Assembly: GCA_945864585.1 (NCBI GenBank)
Contig: CAMBCF010000054.1
Coordinates: forward strand, 1 to 33,427
Direction of reading: 5' to 3'
DNA length: 33,427 nucleotides
Source: Bordetella parapertussis
Lineage (GTDB): Bacteria > Pseudomonadota > Gammaproteobacteria > Burkholderiales > SG8-41
Position 1 is the first letter of the stretch. Every line of letters begins with the position of its first letter. The notes under the pieces were generated by a model, which made no database searches, was not told the origin of the DNA, and saw nothing but the letters and a program-made list of their open reading frames with translations. A program made the translations under genes and the position numbers. Shown here piece after piece: positions 8,556 to 15,708 of the stretch.

Positions 8556-8879
8556 ATGCGTCGGGCACTGCTGCTCGCTGCGGCATACGTTACATGTATC
8601 GTTGCGCCTGCCGCGGCACAAAACTCCGCTGCTGAAACCATTTCGCCGGAACAAATCAAGCGTGGCGCGGAAGCCTTTGCCAACCATTGTTCCCCGTGTC
8701 ACGGCGAGCGCATGAGTGACCCGATGCTGTTTAACCTTAAAACATTTCCCGCAGATCAGCGGCTGCGCTTTATCAGCTCAGTCAGCAACGGCAAAAACGC
8801 CATGCCGCCGTGGCGCGCGCTACTCAAGCCCGATGAAATTGAAGCGCTGTGGGCGTATGTATCGAAGGGAGAAAAATAA
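8556..8879 (+). CDS. class I cytochrome c, likely electron acceptor of the PQQ dehydrogenase
   Basis: This small secreted c-type cytochrome of about 107 residues has an N-terminal signal peptide (RRALLLAAAY through APAAAQ). It has a single CSPCH heme-binding motif and a downstream Met in NAMPPWR that can be the sixth iron ligand. A final helix (EIEALWAYVSKG) is typical of class I cytochromes. It follows the quinoprotein gene by 15 bases, so the two are surely co-transcribed, and it probably accepts its electrons. GTG at 8553 is an alternative start directly before the ATG; neither has a strong ribosome site. Confidence 0.85.
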   Translation: MRRALLLAAAYVTCIVAPAAAQNSAAETISPEQIKRGAEAFANHCSPCHGERMSDPMLFNLKTFPADQRLRFISSVSNGKNAMPPWRALLKPDEIEALWAYVSKGEK

Positions 8880-8884
8880 AAAAC

Positions 8885-8983
8885 GATGGGGTCAGAGTAA
8901 AATTAGTTAAAAATTATTTCAAAAAACACAAAAAATGCATTAAAAACAGATATTTACACTTATAATTTGTCTCTGACCCCATC
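8885..8983. mobile_element. REPIN/MITE-like element with GGGGTCAGAG terminal inverted repeats
   Basis: GATGGGGTCAGAG (8885-8897) and its exact reverse complement CTCTGACCCCATC (8971-8983) bound a very AT-rich 99-bp segment, with further imperfect pairing just inside (AAAATTA against ATAATTT). The end sequence resembles a class of repeats often seen with REP-associated tyrosine transposases in proteobacteria; that link is from memory. The element has no coding capacity and sits directly between two gene ends, where it could also act as a terminator. Confidence 0.65.
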
Positions 8984-8984
8984 T

Positions 8985-9461
8985 TTAAAGTGGGATGGCC
9001 ATCAGTGTGTCGACGCGCCGGCTGTCGATCACGACCACGCGCTCCTCGAATTGCGCCAGCCCGCCCTCACCCGCGATGCGGATGCGGTCGAGGCAGCGGC
9101 CGCTCGCAAACAGCAGGGTCTCACCCGAGTGCATGATGCGCACCACTTGAAACGCAGACAGCGCGCGCGCGGTGTGTGCGTCGATGCGCTCGACCAGCAC
9201 CGCCGACACGCAGTGGCGGTAGCGCTGCGCTTCGTAGACGTTGGCGTGGCGCAGCGCGCTCACACGGTCGCGCAGCATCGCGCGCGAATCGGCATAGACC
9301 AGCGACAGCGGCAGTCCGCGCTCATGGTTCTCGGCGGTGGTGATGCGGTAGCGTGCATCTACGACAAAAAAATCCGGCCACACCTCAAGCCGGTCATCGT
9401 CGATGGCATGCGCATAACGCGCGAGCAGGTTCTCGACCGTGAACTGGAGTTCGATGTCCAT
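8985..9461 (-). CDS. aromatic-ring-hydroxylating dioxygenase small (beta) subunit
   Basis: This 158-residue protein has the cone-shaped fold of ring-hydroxylating dioxygenase beta subunits, related to the NTF2/SnoaL family. Visible features are the LLARYAHAIDDDRLEVWPDFF opening region, YRITTAENHERGLPL, the RHVN-like RHANVYEAQRYRH segment, and a C-terminal VVIDSRRVDTLMAIPL, where beta subunits usually end in a similar leucine-proline motif. The beta subunit supports the alpha-beta hexamer but has no cofactor. Its ATG starts directly after the TGA of the alpha-subunit gene (TGAATG), so translation is coupled. The MITE-like element lies three bases after the stop. Length and motifs suggest an anthranilate/salicylate-type branch, but the substrate is uncertain. 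Confidence 0.85.
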   Translation of the reverse strand: MDIELQFTVENLLARYAHAIDDDRLEVWPDFFVVDARYRITTAENHERGLPLSLVYADSRAMLRDRVSALRHANVYEAQRYRHCVSAVLVERIDAHTARALSAFQVVRIMHSGETLLFASGRCLDRIRIAGEGGLAQFEERVVVIDSRRVDTLMAIPL

Positions 9462-10697
9462 TCACAGGCCCATGTGGCCGCGGTACGCCTGCCACAGCCC
9501 GCGCACCGAGGATTCGGTGACGCGCGATTCATCCGAGCCGATGTGATCGCCGCCCATTTCGATCACCGAGGCGTGCCCGTCCGCGCCCTTGACGCCGCGC
9601 TGCACGAAGCTGGTAGCGGCGCCGTCCTCCATCGAAATAAATCCAGCCGGGCCGATGAAATTGGACTGCTTCATGCGCAGCTCGGTCATCTTCTCGTCAT
9701 CGTCCTGGTAGCCAAAGCAGGTCCACACCAATTCGGTTTCGCCGACACCCTTGGGCACCACCTGGCGCACCGCGAGGCTGTTCATGATCTGCTGCAGCAC
9801 GAAGTTCGGGAACACCGCGAGTATCTGCAAGGTGATGCCGTCGCCGATTTCATCGACGGAGTCGAGCAGTTCCGGCGCCTCCAGCCGATAGCCGCCCTGC
9901 ACCGAGCGCACGCCGGCATTCTCGTACTCACTGTCGCGCCGGTCGGTCTTCATCATGGTAAAGCTGACATGATTGCCGCCATCGCCGTCGACAATCACGC
10001 CGCCTTGTTGCGACAACCGGTTCAACCGGAACTTGGCGAAAAACAGATGCAGCAGGCTCGCGTGATAGGTGTCCTTGACGTTGTCGAGATAGAGTTTCCA
10101 GTTGTTCGGAAACATCTGGCTGTAGCCGCCCAGCAATTTGACCGGCGCACGCATCACGCGCCGGATGCGCGCGACAATCTGCGGGCCGAGATATTGCTCA
10201 AGCGGCGGCGTCGCCTCCGACAGCGTGCCGAACATCAGACCGGCCAGCGTCGCCACCCGCAACTTGCGCGGCGCCTGGCTCTGCGGGCAGGCGGAGTCAG
10301 GCATGCCGCCCTTGCCCTGAATGCCCTGCCGGAACGCCACCGACTTCAGGTTGCCCTGCAGATCGTAACTCCAGTTGTGATAGACGCAGGTGATGCGCTT
10401 CACGTTGCCGCGTGGCGCAATACACAGCAACGCGCCACGATGCGCGCAGCGGTTCTCGAAGGCGCGCAACTCGCCCTGTTCGTCACGCGTCACTACCACC
10501 GGCATGTCGCCGAGGAAGCTGGTTTTGTAGTCGCCCGCATACGGCAACTCGATCTCGAGGCCGAGGAAATTCCAGGTTCTGCCGCGAAAGATTAATTCCT
10601 GCTCGCGCCGGTAAATGGCCTCGTCCTGGTAGACCCAGTACGGCACGCGCGTAAGTCGGTCAGCGGGCCACACGCGGGTTTGTTGCTCAATCGACAC
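9462..10697 (-). CDS. Rieske non-heme iron dioxygenase large (alpha) subunit, AndAc-like
   Basis: This is the catalytic subunit of an aromatic-ring-hydroxylating dioxygenase, 411 residues long. The Rieske [2Fe-2S] ligands are Cys84, His86, Cys104 and His107. The mononuclear iron site is His212, His217 and probably Asp358 (in ISMEDGA). Asp205 or Asp209 in LDNVKDTYH is the bridge to the Rieske centre of the neighbouring subunit. The GIQGKGGMP segment and overall length recall the anthranilate dioxygenase AndAc type. The start is GTG at 10697, supported by GGAG six bases upstream. No ferredoxin or reductase gene is adjacent, so electrons must come from elsewhere. A Bug receptor gene is transcribed divergently, perhaps supplying the aromatic acid. 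Confidence 0.9.
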   Translation of the reverse strand: MSIEQQTRVWPADRLTRVPYWVYQDEAIYRREQELIFRGRTWNFLGLEIELPYAGDYKTSFLGDMPVVVTRDEQGELRAFENRCAHRGALLCIAPRGNVKRITCVYHNWSYDLQGNLKSVAFRQGIQGKGGMPDSACPQSQAPRKLRVATLAGLMFGTLSEATPPLEQYLGPQIVARIRRVMRAPVKLLGGYSQMFPNNWKLYLDNVKDTYHASLLHLFFAKFRLNRLSQQGGVIVDGDGGNHVSFTMMKTDRRDSEYENAGVRSVQGGYRLEAPELLDSVDEIGDGITLQILAVFPNFVLQQIMNSLAVRQVVPKGVGETELVWTCFGYQDDDEKMTELRMKQSNFIGPAGFISMEDGAATSFVQRGVKGADGHASVIEMGGDHIGSDESRVTESSVRGLWQAYRGHMGL

Positions 10698-10738
10698 TGG
10701 CGACTCCGTTGGACGGGTATAGACTCCTGCTGCCGTGA

Positions 10739-10754
10739 ATTTTAACTGTAAAAT
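10739..10754. promoter_or_regulatory. AT-rich dyad between divergent dioxygenase and Bug genes, possible operator
   Basis: ATTTTA and TAAAAT form a perfect six-base dyad around ACTG, in the 92-base gap between the divergent Rieske alpha and Bug genes. A shared regulator site is plausible, but AT-rich dyads of this size arise easily by chance. Confidence 0.25.
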
Positions 10755-10789
10755 CCACTACTGCGTTAAGTCATATCAGAGGAGCAACG

Positions 10790-11758
10790 ATGGCACGAAG
10801 CAGCTGGCTGTTCGCCTGCGCCACGTACGCCTGCGCGGCCGCATTTCCCGCGCAAGCACAACCGTACCCGGCGCGGGCAATCCGTATCATCGTGCCCTTC
10901 CCCGCCGGCGGTACCGCCGACCTGCTGCCGCGCATCATCGCCGAAAAGCTGTCCGCGAGCTGGGGCCAGCCGGTGATTATTGACAACCGTGCAGGTGCAG
11001 CCGGCAACATCGGCGCCGAGATGGTGTTTAACGCGGAACCCGATGGCTACACGCTGCTGGCAGCGCCGCCGCCGCCGCTGGTGATCAACCCGAGTCTTTA
11101 CCCCAAGCTCGCATTCGATCCGGCGCGATTTGTTCCGGTGAGCGTGATGGCGGCGGTGCCCAACGTGATGCTGGTCAATCCGAAACTACCGGCGACCAAC
11201 GTGCGCGAGCTGATCGCGTGGGCCAAGGCTAACCCGGAACGCCTGATCTATTCGTCGCAGGGTAGCGGTACCACTTCGCACCTGACCACCGAGATGTTCA
11301 AGTCGGTGGCCGGCGGATTGAAGGCGACGCACGTGCCCTACAAGGGCACGGCGCCCGCACTTGCCGCACTGATCGCGGGCGAAGTCAACCTGATGTTCGA
11401 CAACCTCGGCGTGTCGCTACAGCATGTGCGCAGCGGCAGATTGAATGCGCTGGCGGTATGCAGTGAACGCCGCGTTGCTGCGTTGCCGGACGTTCCAGCA
11501 ATGACGGAAATTTATCCCGGCTTTGTCGCGGTGGCCTGGTTCGGCGTGGTTGCGCCGCCGAAAACACCCGAGCGCATCGCAACCCGGCTGAGCGGCGCCA
11601 TCGTCGAGACGCTCAGGCTGCCCGACGTCGCCAGGCGCCTGGTCGAATTGAGCGCGGATGCGGTGGGCAATACACCGGCGCAAATGGCGCTGTTCATGAA
11701 GGAAGAAGCGCAGCGCTGGCGCACGGTGATCCGTTCGGCCAACGTCAAACTCGATTGA
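10790..11758 (+). CDS. Bug/TctC-family periplasmic solute-binding protein
   Basis: This is a tripartite tricarboxylate transporter-type receptor of 322 residues that binds carboxylates or similar solutes in the periplasm. The signal peptide ends near AQAQPYPAR. Family landmarks follow in order: IRIIVPFPAGGTADLLPR, VIIDNRAGAAGNIGAE, PDGYTLLAAPPPP, LIYSSQGSGTTSH, HVPYKGTAPALAAL, LPDVPAMTEIYPGF and a helical C-terminus. AGGAG lies five bases before the ATG. It is divergent from the Rieske dioxygenase genes, so it may capture an aromatic acid, but no TctA/TctB membrane partners are present. The unusual run of four prolines follows the glycine-tyrosine motif near residue 93. Confidence 0.9.
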   Translation: MARSSWLFACATYACAAAFPAQAQPYPARAIRIIVPFPAGGTADLLPRIIAEKLSASWGQPVIIDNRAGAAGNIGAEMVFNAEPDGYTLLAAPPPPLVINPSLYPKLAFDPARFVPVSVMAAVPNVMLVNPKLPATNVRELIAWAKANPERLIYSSQGSGTTSHLTTEMFKSVAGGLKATHVPYKGTAPALAALIAGEVNLMFDNLGVSLQHVRSGRLNALAVCSERRVAALPDVPAMTEIYPGFVAVAWFGVVAPPKTPERIATRLSGAIVETLRLPDVARRLVELSADAVGNTPAQMALFMKEEAQRWRTVIRSANVKLD

Positions 11759-11850
11759 CGGGGCGGCACTCGCCGCAACGCCGCGCGCGAACGTGCTCGC
11801 GGGCGCACCACCATACGCGTCACTTATACGCCACTAAGGGAGCAAGCACG

Positions 11851-11870
11851 ATGGCACTGGTTGAATACAA
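11851..11870 (+). pseudogene. start-codon relic, perhaps of an enoyl-CoA hydratase gene
   Basis: A good ribosome site (AAGGGAG) precedes ATG at 11851, followed by codons for ALVEYK, a common opening of enoyl-CoA hydratase/isomerase proteins. After seven codons the sequence runs straight into a palindromic repeat, and the frame stops at 11911-11913. It looks like a gene beginning cut off by the repeat. The family guess rests on seven residues only. Confidence 0.3.
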
Positions 11871-11942
11871 GGGTGGGCAAAACGCTTTTTGTTTTGCCCA
11901 CGCCGCAAATTGATCAACGCGTGGGCACAAAAACGTGCCCAC
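11871..11942. repeat. GTGGGCA double-hairpin repeat, copy 1
   Basis: Two adjacent hairpins are seen. The first pairs GTGGGCAAAACG (from 11873) with a TTTTGCCCAC arm ending at 11901. The second pairs GTGGGCAC (from 11921) with GTGCCCAC ending at 11942. The same arrangement recurs at 30691-30781 with nearly identical arms. It lies between convergent genes and can serve as a bidirectional terminator. Confidence 0.7.
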
Positions 11943-11956
11943 GAGTCGTTGTTTCA

Positions 11957-12700
11957 TCACCAGCCCGCCGACGCGCGCACCTGACTGCGCCACAAATCCC
12001 ACGCCCGCATGCCGGCCGTCTGATTAACCGCGTCGGCAAGCCGGCCTTCTTCACTGTCCAGCGCGGCGATGGGCATGCCGCCACCCAGTGCGAGCGTCCA
12101 GTGCTGGATGCGTGCATTAACCTCGGTGTAGACCGCGCGAAACACCGCGCTCTGCAATGTCGGCCCGCACGCCACGCTGCCGTGCGCGCGCATCATCGCG
12201 ATATCCCTTTTGCCCATGACTGCGGCGAGCGCCATGCCTTTCGCGCTGTTGCCGACCAGCATGTCGGTGGCGCCGAATTTCTCGTGTATATCGAACACCG
12301 GCACACCCACCGCCAGAAACGCTGCGTTGTGAAACATCGCCTGTATCGGCACATTGACCAGCCCGAACGGAATCACCGATGGCGAATGGCTATGCACCAC
12401 CGAAACAATGTCCGGGCGCGCTTTGTAAATCTCGCCGTGGATGAAGCGTTCGAGAAAGCTGCCGCGGCCGTTGGCGTTGCACGGATTGCTGTCGAGATCG
12501 TATTCGATGATGTCGTCAGGCGTAACCAGCGCCGGCGCAATCGAGCGCGCCATAAAATAACGGCCGGGCGCTTGCGGGTGGCGCAGCGACACATGGCCGA
12601 AGCCGTCCATCACGCCTTGCGTTACCAAAATTCGCCCTGCGGCAGCCAGGTCCGCCATTAGTGCGGGTTCGACCGGTCCGCCGGATTCAGGATTAGCCAT
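11957..12700 (-). CDS. class II aldolase/adducin-family protein
   Basis: This 247-residue protein has the zinc-dependent class II aldolase fold, used for retro-aldol cleavage or related decarboxylation of small hydroxy-acids. The metal ligands are His103 and His105 in VVHSHSP and His173 in RAHGSVACG, with Glu90 in the FIHGEIYKARP segment as the likely acid-base residue. The ATG at 12700 is preceded by GGAG at eight bases, and starts two bases after the stop of the LigB-like gene. Placement behind LigA and LigB suggests it acts on the ring-cleavage product, for example as a decarboxylase or aldolase. The reaction is inferred from context. Confidence 0.85.
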   Translation of the reverse strand: MANPESGGPVEPALMADLAAAGRILVTQGVMDGFGHVSLRHPQAPGRYFMARSIAPALVTPDDIIEYDLDSNPCNANGRGSFLERFIHGEIYKARPDIVSVVHSHSPSVIPFGLVNVPIQAMFHNAAFLAVGVPVFDIHEKFGATDMLVGNSAKGMALAAVMGKRDIAMMRAHGSVACGPTLQSAVFRAVYTEVNARIQHWTLALGGGMPIAALDSEEGRLADAVNQTAGMRAWDLWRSQVRASAGW

Positions 12701-12702
12701 AG

Positions 12703-13533
12703 TTATCGCTCCACTTTCCACGACACAAATCCACAGCCCACGTACACTTCTGGCAGTGCGCTGTAGTGAATCAAATCGAAACCGCGTGCACCGGCGGCGC
12801 CGTGTGCCGCGAGCCAGTTGCGCACTTCCGCGGTGCCGTTGCCAGCGGCCAGCATGCGGCGATCCAAAAACTCAAACAGCGCATCGCGTTCACCCGACGC
12901 AAGAAATTGCAGGCATTCACGGTCGAAGGCTTCGTCGATGGCGCCCATGGTTGCCTCGCCTATGGAATGGCTTAAGCCACCGGTGGCAAGGATCGCCACG
13001 CGTGCGTTGCCGCGATAGCTTGCTATCGCCTCCGCCAGCACCGCGCCCCATTCAAAACATCGGCGTACATTGGGAAACGGCGGCTCTACGGTGTTGAGCA
13101 CCACCGGCACGATGGCCGGCAATGGCGCAATGCCCGCCTTCCACAGCGGGATGCAAAAACCGTGATCGAGCGCGAGTTTGTACGACACGCTCGGCTCAAA
13201 ACCTCGCGCGAATGCATGTTTGACAATGTGTTGCGCCAGCGGCACGTGTCCCGTCATTTGTTTGTGGGGAAATGCAGCGAGCCACGGCTCCGGCGGACCA
13301 TCGTGCATTTCGCCCACGCCGACGCAGATGGACGGCAGGTTATCCATGAAAAAATTCACCCAGTGGTCGGGCGAGATCACAATCAGCACATCGGGCCGCG
13401 CGGCGTTAATGCGCCTGCCGAGTTCGTCGAACGCGGTGGTGATGGTGTTTTTGCAGGCCGCTGTCAGCGCATCCCATTTGCGCACGATCATCGGCCCGTG
13501 ACTGGCTGCGTAAATGCCGACAAGTTCAGCCAT
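12703..13533 (-). CDS. class III extradiol ring-cleavage dioxygenase, LigB-like catalytic subunit
   Basis: This is an iron(II) enzyme that opens catechol-type rings next to the hydroxyls. The 276-residue protein matches LigB, the catalytic subunit of protocatechuate 4,5-dioxygenase. Likely iron ligands are His12 (ASHGP) and His57 (SPDHWVNF), with His189 (GGLSHSIGE) as the catalytic base. The glutamate ligand is probably in the later AAHGAAGARGFD/SALPEVYVG region or just before it and could not be placed. The ATG at 13533 has AGGAT five bases upstream and overlaps the LigA-like gene by eight bases. The neighbouring LigA-like and aldolase genes support a meta-cleavage role; the ring substrate is unknown. 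Confidence 0.88.
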   Translation of the reverse strand: MAELVGIYAASHGPMIVRKWDALTAACKNTITTAFDELGRRINAARPDVLIVISPDHWVNFFMDNLPSICVGVGEMHDGPPEPWLAAFPHKQMTGHVPLAQHIVKHAFARGFEPSVSYKLALDHGFCIPLWKAGIAPLPAIVPVVLNTVEPPFPNVRRCFEWGAVLAEAIASYRGNARVAILATGGLSHSIGEATMGAIDEAFDRECLQFLASGERDALFEFLDRRMLAAGNGTAEVRNWLAAHGAAGARGFDLIHYSALPEVYVGCGFVSWKVER

Positions 13534-13837
13534 GTTTATCCTTGCCCGTGGCCTGAATGCGACGCAAGAATTCCTCTTCAAGCATGCCGCTCACCAGAAA
13601 ATAAAAACGCAACAGATACGCGTTGACCAGCGGTGCAAGTGTCGCCACGTCATCGGCGGCTATGGCCGTAAGCACCTCGGGCTTCAACGGATAACGCGCC
13701 AGCACCGCCTCGCGCCCGGCGCGATACTCCGCCGCCGCAGCCGGTGTCTGCAGATCGAAGAATAGTTTGCTCAGCCAGTAGTCGCGCATGGTGGTATTGA
13801 ACAGGACGCCGCATGAGTATACGTGAGCCGCCGGCAT
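13526..13837 (-). CDS. LigA-like small subunit of extradiol dioxygenase
   Basis: This 103-residue helical protein resembles LigA, the alpha subunit that caps the active site of protocatechuate 4,5-dioxygenase. It shows DYWLSKLFFDLQTPAAAAEY, a RYPLKPEVLTAIAADD helix and a LLRFYFLVSGM segment. Two starts are possible. ATG 13837 has GAGG only two bases away. ATG 13789 gives a protein beginning MRDYWLSK, closer to the family, but lacks a ribosome site. It is the first gene of the LigA-LigB-aldolase cluster and overlaps LigB by eight bases. The family call is good; the start is uncertain. Confidence 0.75.
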   Translation of the reverse strand: MPAAHVYSCGVLFNTTMRDYWLSKLFFDLQTPAAAAEYRAGREAVLARYPLKPEVLTAIAADDVATLAPLVNAYLLRFYFLVSGMLEEEFLRRIQATGKDKHG

Positions 13838-13909
13838 GACCTCGTTATTGAGGATTACACTACGTAATATTTTTCGCTTTCGATCCGGTCCATACCATAA
13901 ACGCCTTTT

Positions 13910-14192
13910 TTATTTCCGAACCAGTGGCCACGGCCTGGCGGTATGCACTAGGGCCAGAATCCACACCGTGTCCCGATCTATTTCATACACCAGTCGATAA
14001 CTTTCATGTGGAATCAGTTCGTGGGTGCCGCTGATCTTGCCAGGTTTGCCCAGCCTTGGGTGTGTGACCAGGGCAGCAGCCGCATCGCTGAACCGCTGAT
14101 CCATGCGGATGGCCGCGCGCAGGTCTTCCGCTGCTATGTAATCCCTTATGTCCGCGGTCTTGCTGTGCTTCCGGCGTCCAAATAACCGTCAC
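13910..14192 (-). pseudogene. RelE/ParE-family toxin, frameshifted
   Basis: On the minus strand, GTG at 14192 starts TVIWTPEAQQDR. The expected continuation DIRDYIAAEDLRAAIR is found in the next frame, leading into MDQRFSDAAAALV, HPRLGKPGKISGTHELIPH and YRLVYEIDRDTVWILALVHTARPWP. Together these make a complete RelE/ParE toxin of about 94 residues. The switch lies at about 14151-14158, where two bases seem to be missing from a GCGC run. The GTG overlaps the antitoxin stop by four bases (GTGA), the normal arrangement of such pairs. The later ATG at 14104 could make only the last 64 residues, without the first helix, so an active toxin is unlikely. Confidence 0.8.
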
Positions 14193-14467
14193 GCACGGCT
14201 CGCCGTACGGGTGCGCCGTGTGGCAAATTCGGCTTCAACTTCGCTATTTGACTGTCCACGGCCGGCGCGCATTGAGGTTCGGGCCGTCTTGACTTTGCGT
14301 TGCAGGAATTGCTCGTACTCCCGCGCATCGCGCTGGCGTTGCACAAACTCACGCATCAGATCGCGCAGCACCTGTGACGCAGGCCGATGCGCGGCCTCGG
14401 CCTCCGCCATGAACTCGGCACGCAGTTCCAGCTCCAGTTTCATGTTGAAAACGGCTTCTTTTGGCAT
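14189..14467 (-). CDS. antitoxin of the RelE/ParE-type pair, probable ribbon-helix-helix protein
   Basis: This 92-residue protein opens with a short strand (VFNMKLELEL), then two helices (RAEFMAEAEAAHRP, then ASQVLRDLMREFVQRQRDA), the pattern of a ribbon-helix-helix DNA-binding dimer. A basic, flexible tail follows (RKVKTARTSMRAG, then EVEAEFATRRT), typically the part that wraps the toxin. It lies directly before the toxin gene with a GTGA overlap. The ATG at 14467 has a GGGG-type ribosome site. It would normally repress its own operon through the dyad upstream. With the toxin frameshifted it may persist only as a DNA-binding or anti-addiction protein. Confidence 0.75.
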   Translation of the reverse strand: MPKEAVFNMKLELELRAEFMAEAEAAHRPASQVLRDLMREFVQRQRDAREYEQFLQRKVKTARTSMRAGRGQSNSEVEAEFATRRTRTASRA

Positions 14468-14483
14468 GGGTCATACCCCTAAA

Positions 14484-14515
14484 AGTAATGGCTAAGTATA
14501 TACCTTTTCATTACT
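14484..14515 (-). promoter_or_regulatory. inverted repeat in the toxin-antitoxin promoter region, likely operator
   Basis: AGTAATG (14484-14490) and CATTACT (14509-14515) form a perfect dyad with an 18-base spacer. The spacer contains the near-palindrome AAGTATATACCTT, which on the minus strand includes a TATACT -10-like box. It lies 17 to 48 bases before the antitoxin start, the usual place for autoregulation. No convincing -35 box was found. Confidence 0.45.
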
Positions 14516-14557
14516 ATACGGCATTGACCGCCAACGTCGAAAATTTGGGAACAGAAA

Positions 14558-15517
14558 TCAATCGGCGCTAATCCCCGCCGCCCGAATCAACGTGCTCCAT
14601 TTCCTGATCTCGGATTTCACGAAAGCATCGGTTTCCGCCGCGCTCATGCGCAGTATGCGCCCGCCACCGCTCTCGAAGCGCTTCGCCACATCCGGCGCCT
14701 GTATGGCTTTTGCCATTTCGGTTTGCAGGCGCTTGAGCACCGCCGGCGGCGTGCCGCTACGCGCGAAGATGCCGAACCACGCTTCCATGTCCATTTGTGC
14801 GACGCCGGTTTCGTTGACCGTCGGCACGCCCGGCATGCCGGCGAAGCGCTGCGCGCTTGATACTGCAAAAGGTTTGACGCGACCATCATCGACATACGGC
14901 TTGGCCGTGCCCGCATTATCGAAAAACAGATCAACACGCCCGCTTTGTAAATCGAGATGCGCGGCCTGCGCGCCGCGATACGGCACATGCACCATCTTTA
15001 CGCCGGTGATGTGCGCCAGCGCCGCAGCGGCGATGTGCTGGCCGGTGCCCACGCCACCCGAGGCATAGGTGAGCTTGCCGGGATTCGCGCGAGCAAAGTC
15101 GATCAGTTCGCGCAGGTTTTGCTGCGGCAGATCCTTGCGCGATACCAGCGAGTAGCTGTAACTCGCCACCATGCCCACCGGCACAAAATCCACCAGCGGG
15201 TCATACACGAGTTTCTTGTAGAGCCCGACGTTGGCGGCGATGTTGCTCAAGCCGCCGACCAGCAGGGTATAACCATCCGCGGTGGATTTTGCAGCAGCCT
15301 CGGTGCCCACAAGCGTACCGGCGCCGCTGCGATTTTCGACCACCACTTGCTGGTTGAGTTGTTCACCCAGTTTTTGCGACACCACGCGCGCGATCAGGTC
15401 AAAACCGCCGCCGGGCGGATTAGGCGCGATGATGCGGATCGGGCGGTAGGGGTAGTCCTGTGCGAACGCGGACGTAACAGCGAGAACGAACAACAGAATA
15501 CCAAGGGTTCTTATCAT
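14558..15517 (-). CDS. Bug/TctC-family periplasmic solute-binding protein
   Basis: This 319-residue receptor has a short signal peptide ending at SAFAQDYPYRP. The usual landmarks are IRIIAPNPPGGGFDLIAR, VVVENRSGAGTLVGTEAA, ADGYTLLVGGLSNIA, LTYASGGVGTGQHIAAA, MVHVPYRGAQAAHLDL and FFDNAGTAKPYV. The second-strand motif PNPPGGGFD differs from the more common PFPAGG form, and Asp after Phe is the residue that often contacts the ligand's carboxylate-linked water network in the family. The ATG at 15517 has AGGA seven bases upstream. It stands alone, with a toxin-antitoxin locus downstream and a large palindrome upstream. The ligand is unknown. Confidence 0.88.
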   Translation of the reverse strand: MIRTLGILLFVLAVTSAFAQDYPYRPIRIIAPNPPGGGFDLIARVVSQKLGEQLNQQVVVENRSGAGTLVGTEAAAKSTADGYTLLVGGLSNIAANVGLYKKLVYDPLVDFVPVGMVASYSYSLVSRKDLPQQNLRELIDFARANPGKLTYASGGVGTGQHIAAAALAHITGVKMVHVPYRGAQAAHLDLQSGRVDLFFDNAGTAKPYVDDGRVKPFAVSSAQRFAGMPGVPTVNETGVAQMDMEAWFGIFARSGTPPAVLKRLQTEMAKAIQAPDVAKRFESGGGRILRMSAAETDAFVKSEIRKWSTLIRAAGISAD

Positions 15518-15564
15518 GGCGCATTCCTTGCGATAAGTGCGATGCTTCGCAATCTATAAGACAT

Positions 15565-15708
15565 TCCCTCCCCTTCAAGGGCAAGGGCACACTTGAAGCA
15601 TGGCAGGAGGCCAGGATGGGGATGGGGTGACAATTTGCGTCATTACCCCATCCCCCTCCCCGCCTCCTGCTTCGCTACAAGTGTTCCCTTGCCCTTGAAG
15701 GGGGAGGA
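15565..15708. repeat. large imperfect palindrome, arms of about 65 bases
   Basis: The left arm (from TCCCTCCCCTTCAAGGGCAA at 15565) pairs along its whole length with the right arm, which ends in GCCCTTGAAGGGGGAGGA at 15708. Both contain matching CAAGGG, ACACTTG/CAAGTGT, GGCAGGAGG and GGATGGGG blocks, around a centre near 15629-15641. Identity between arms is roughly 85 per cent by eye. It fills most of the 317-base gap between divergent genes 15517 and 15835, with nothing else recognisable there. It is a likely MITE or extended REP element. Confidence 0.7.

Noticed and set aside
6813-8702. Long minus-strand open frame (629 codons) across the PQQ dehydrogenase
   Set aside because: Its translation is Arg/His/Ala-rich with no family resemblance, and the plus strand carries an unmistakable quinoprotein. 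It is a high-GC shadow.
8895-8970. AT-rich core of the 99-bp element as an origin or promoter region
   Set aside because: The perfect terminal inverted repeats explain it better as a mobile repeat. No DnaA boxes or iterons were found.
8967-10595. Plus-strand open frame across the Rieske dioxygenase genes
   Set aside because: His/Arg/Ala-rich antisense translation; both minus-strand subunits have full cofactor motifs.
13910-14104. A complete 64-residue toxin starting at ATG 14104
   Set aside because: The missing N-terminal part is present just upstream in another frame, so this is the tail of a frameshifted gene.
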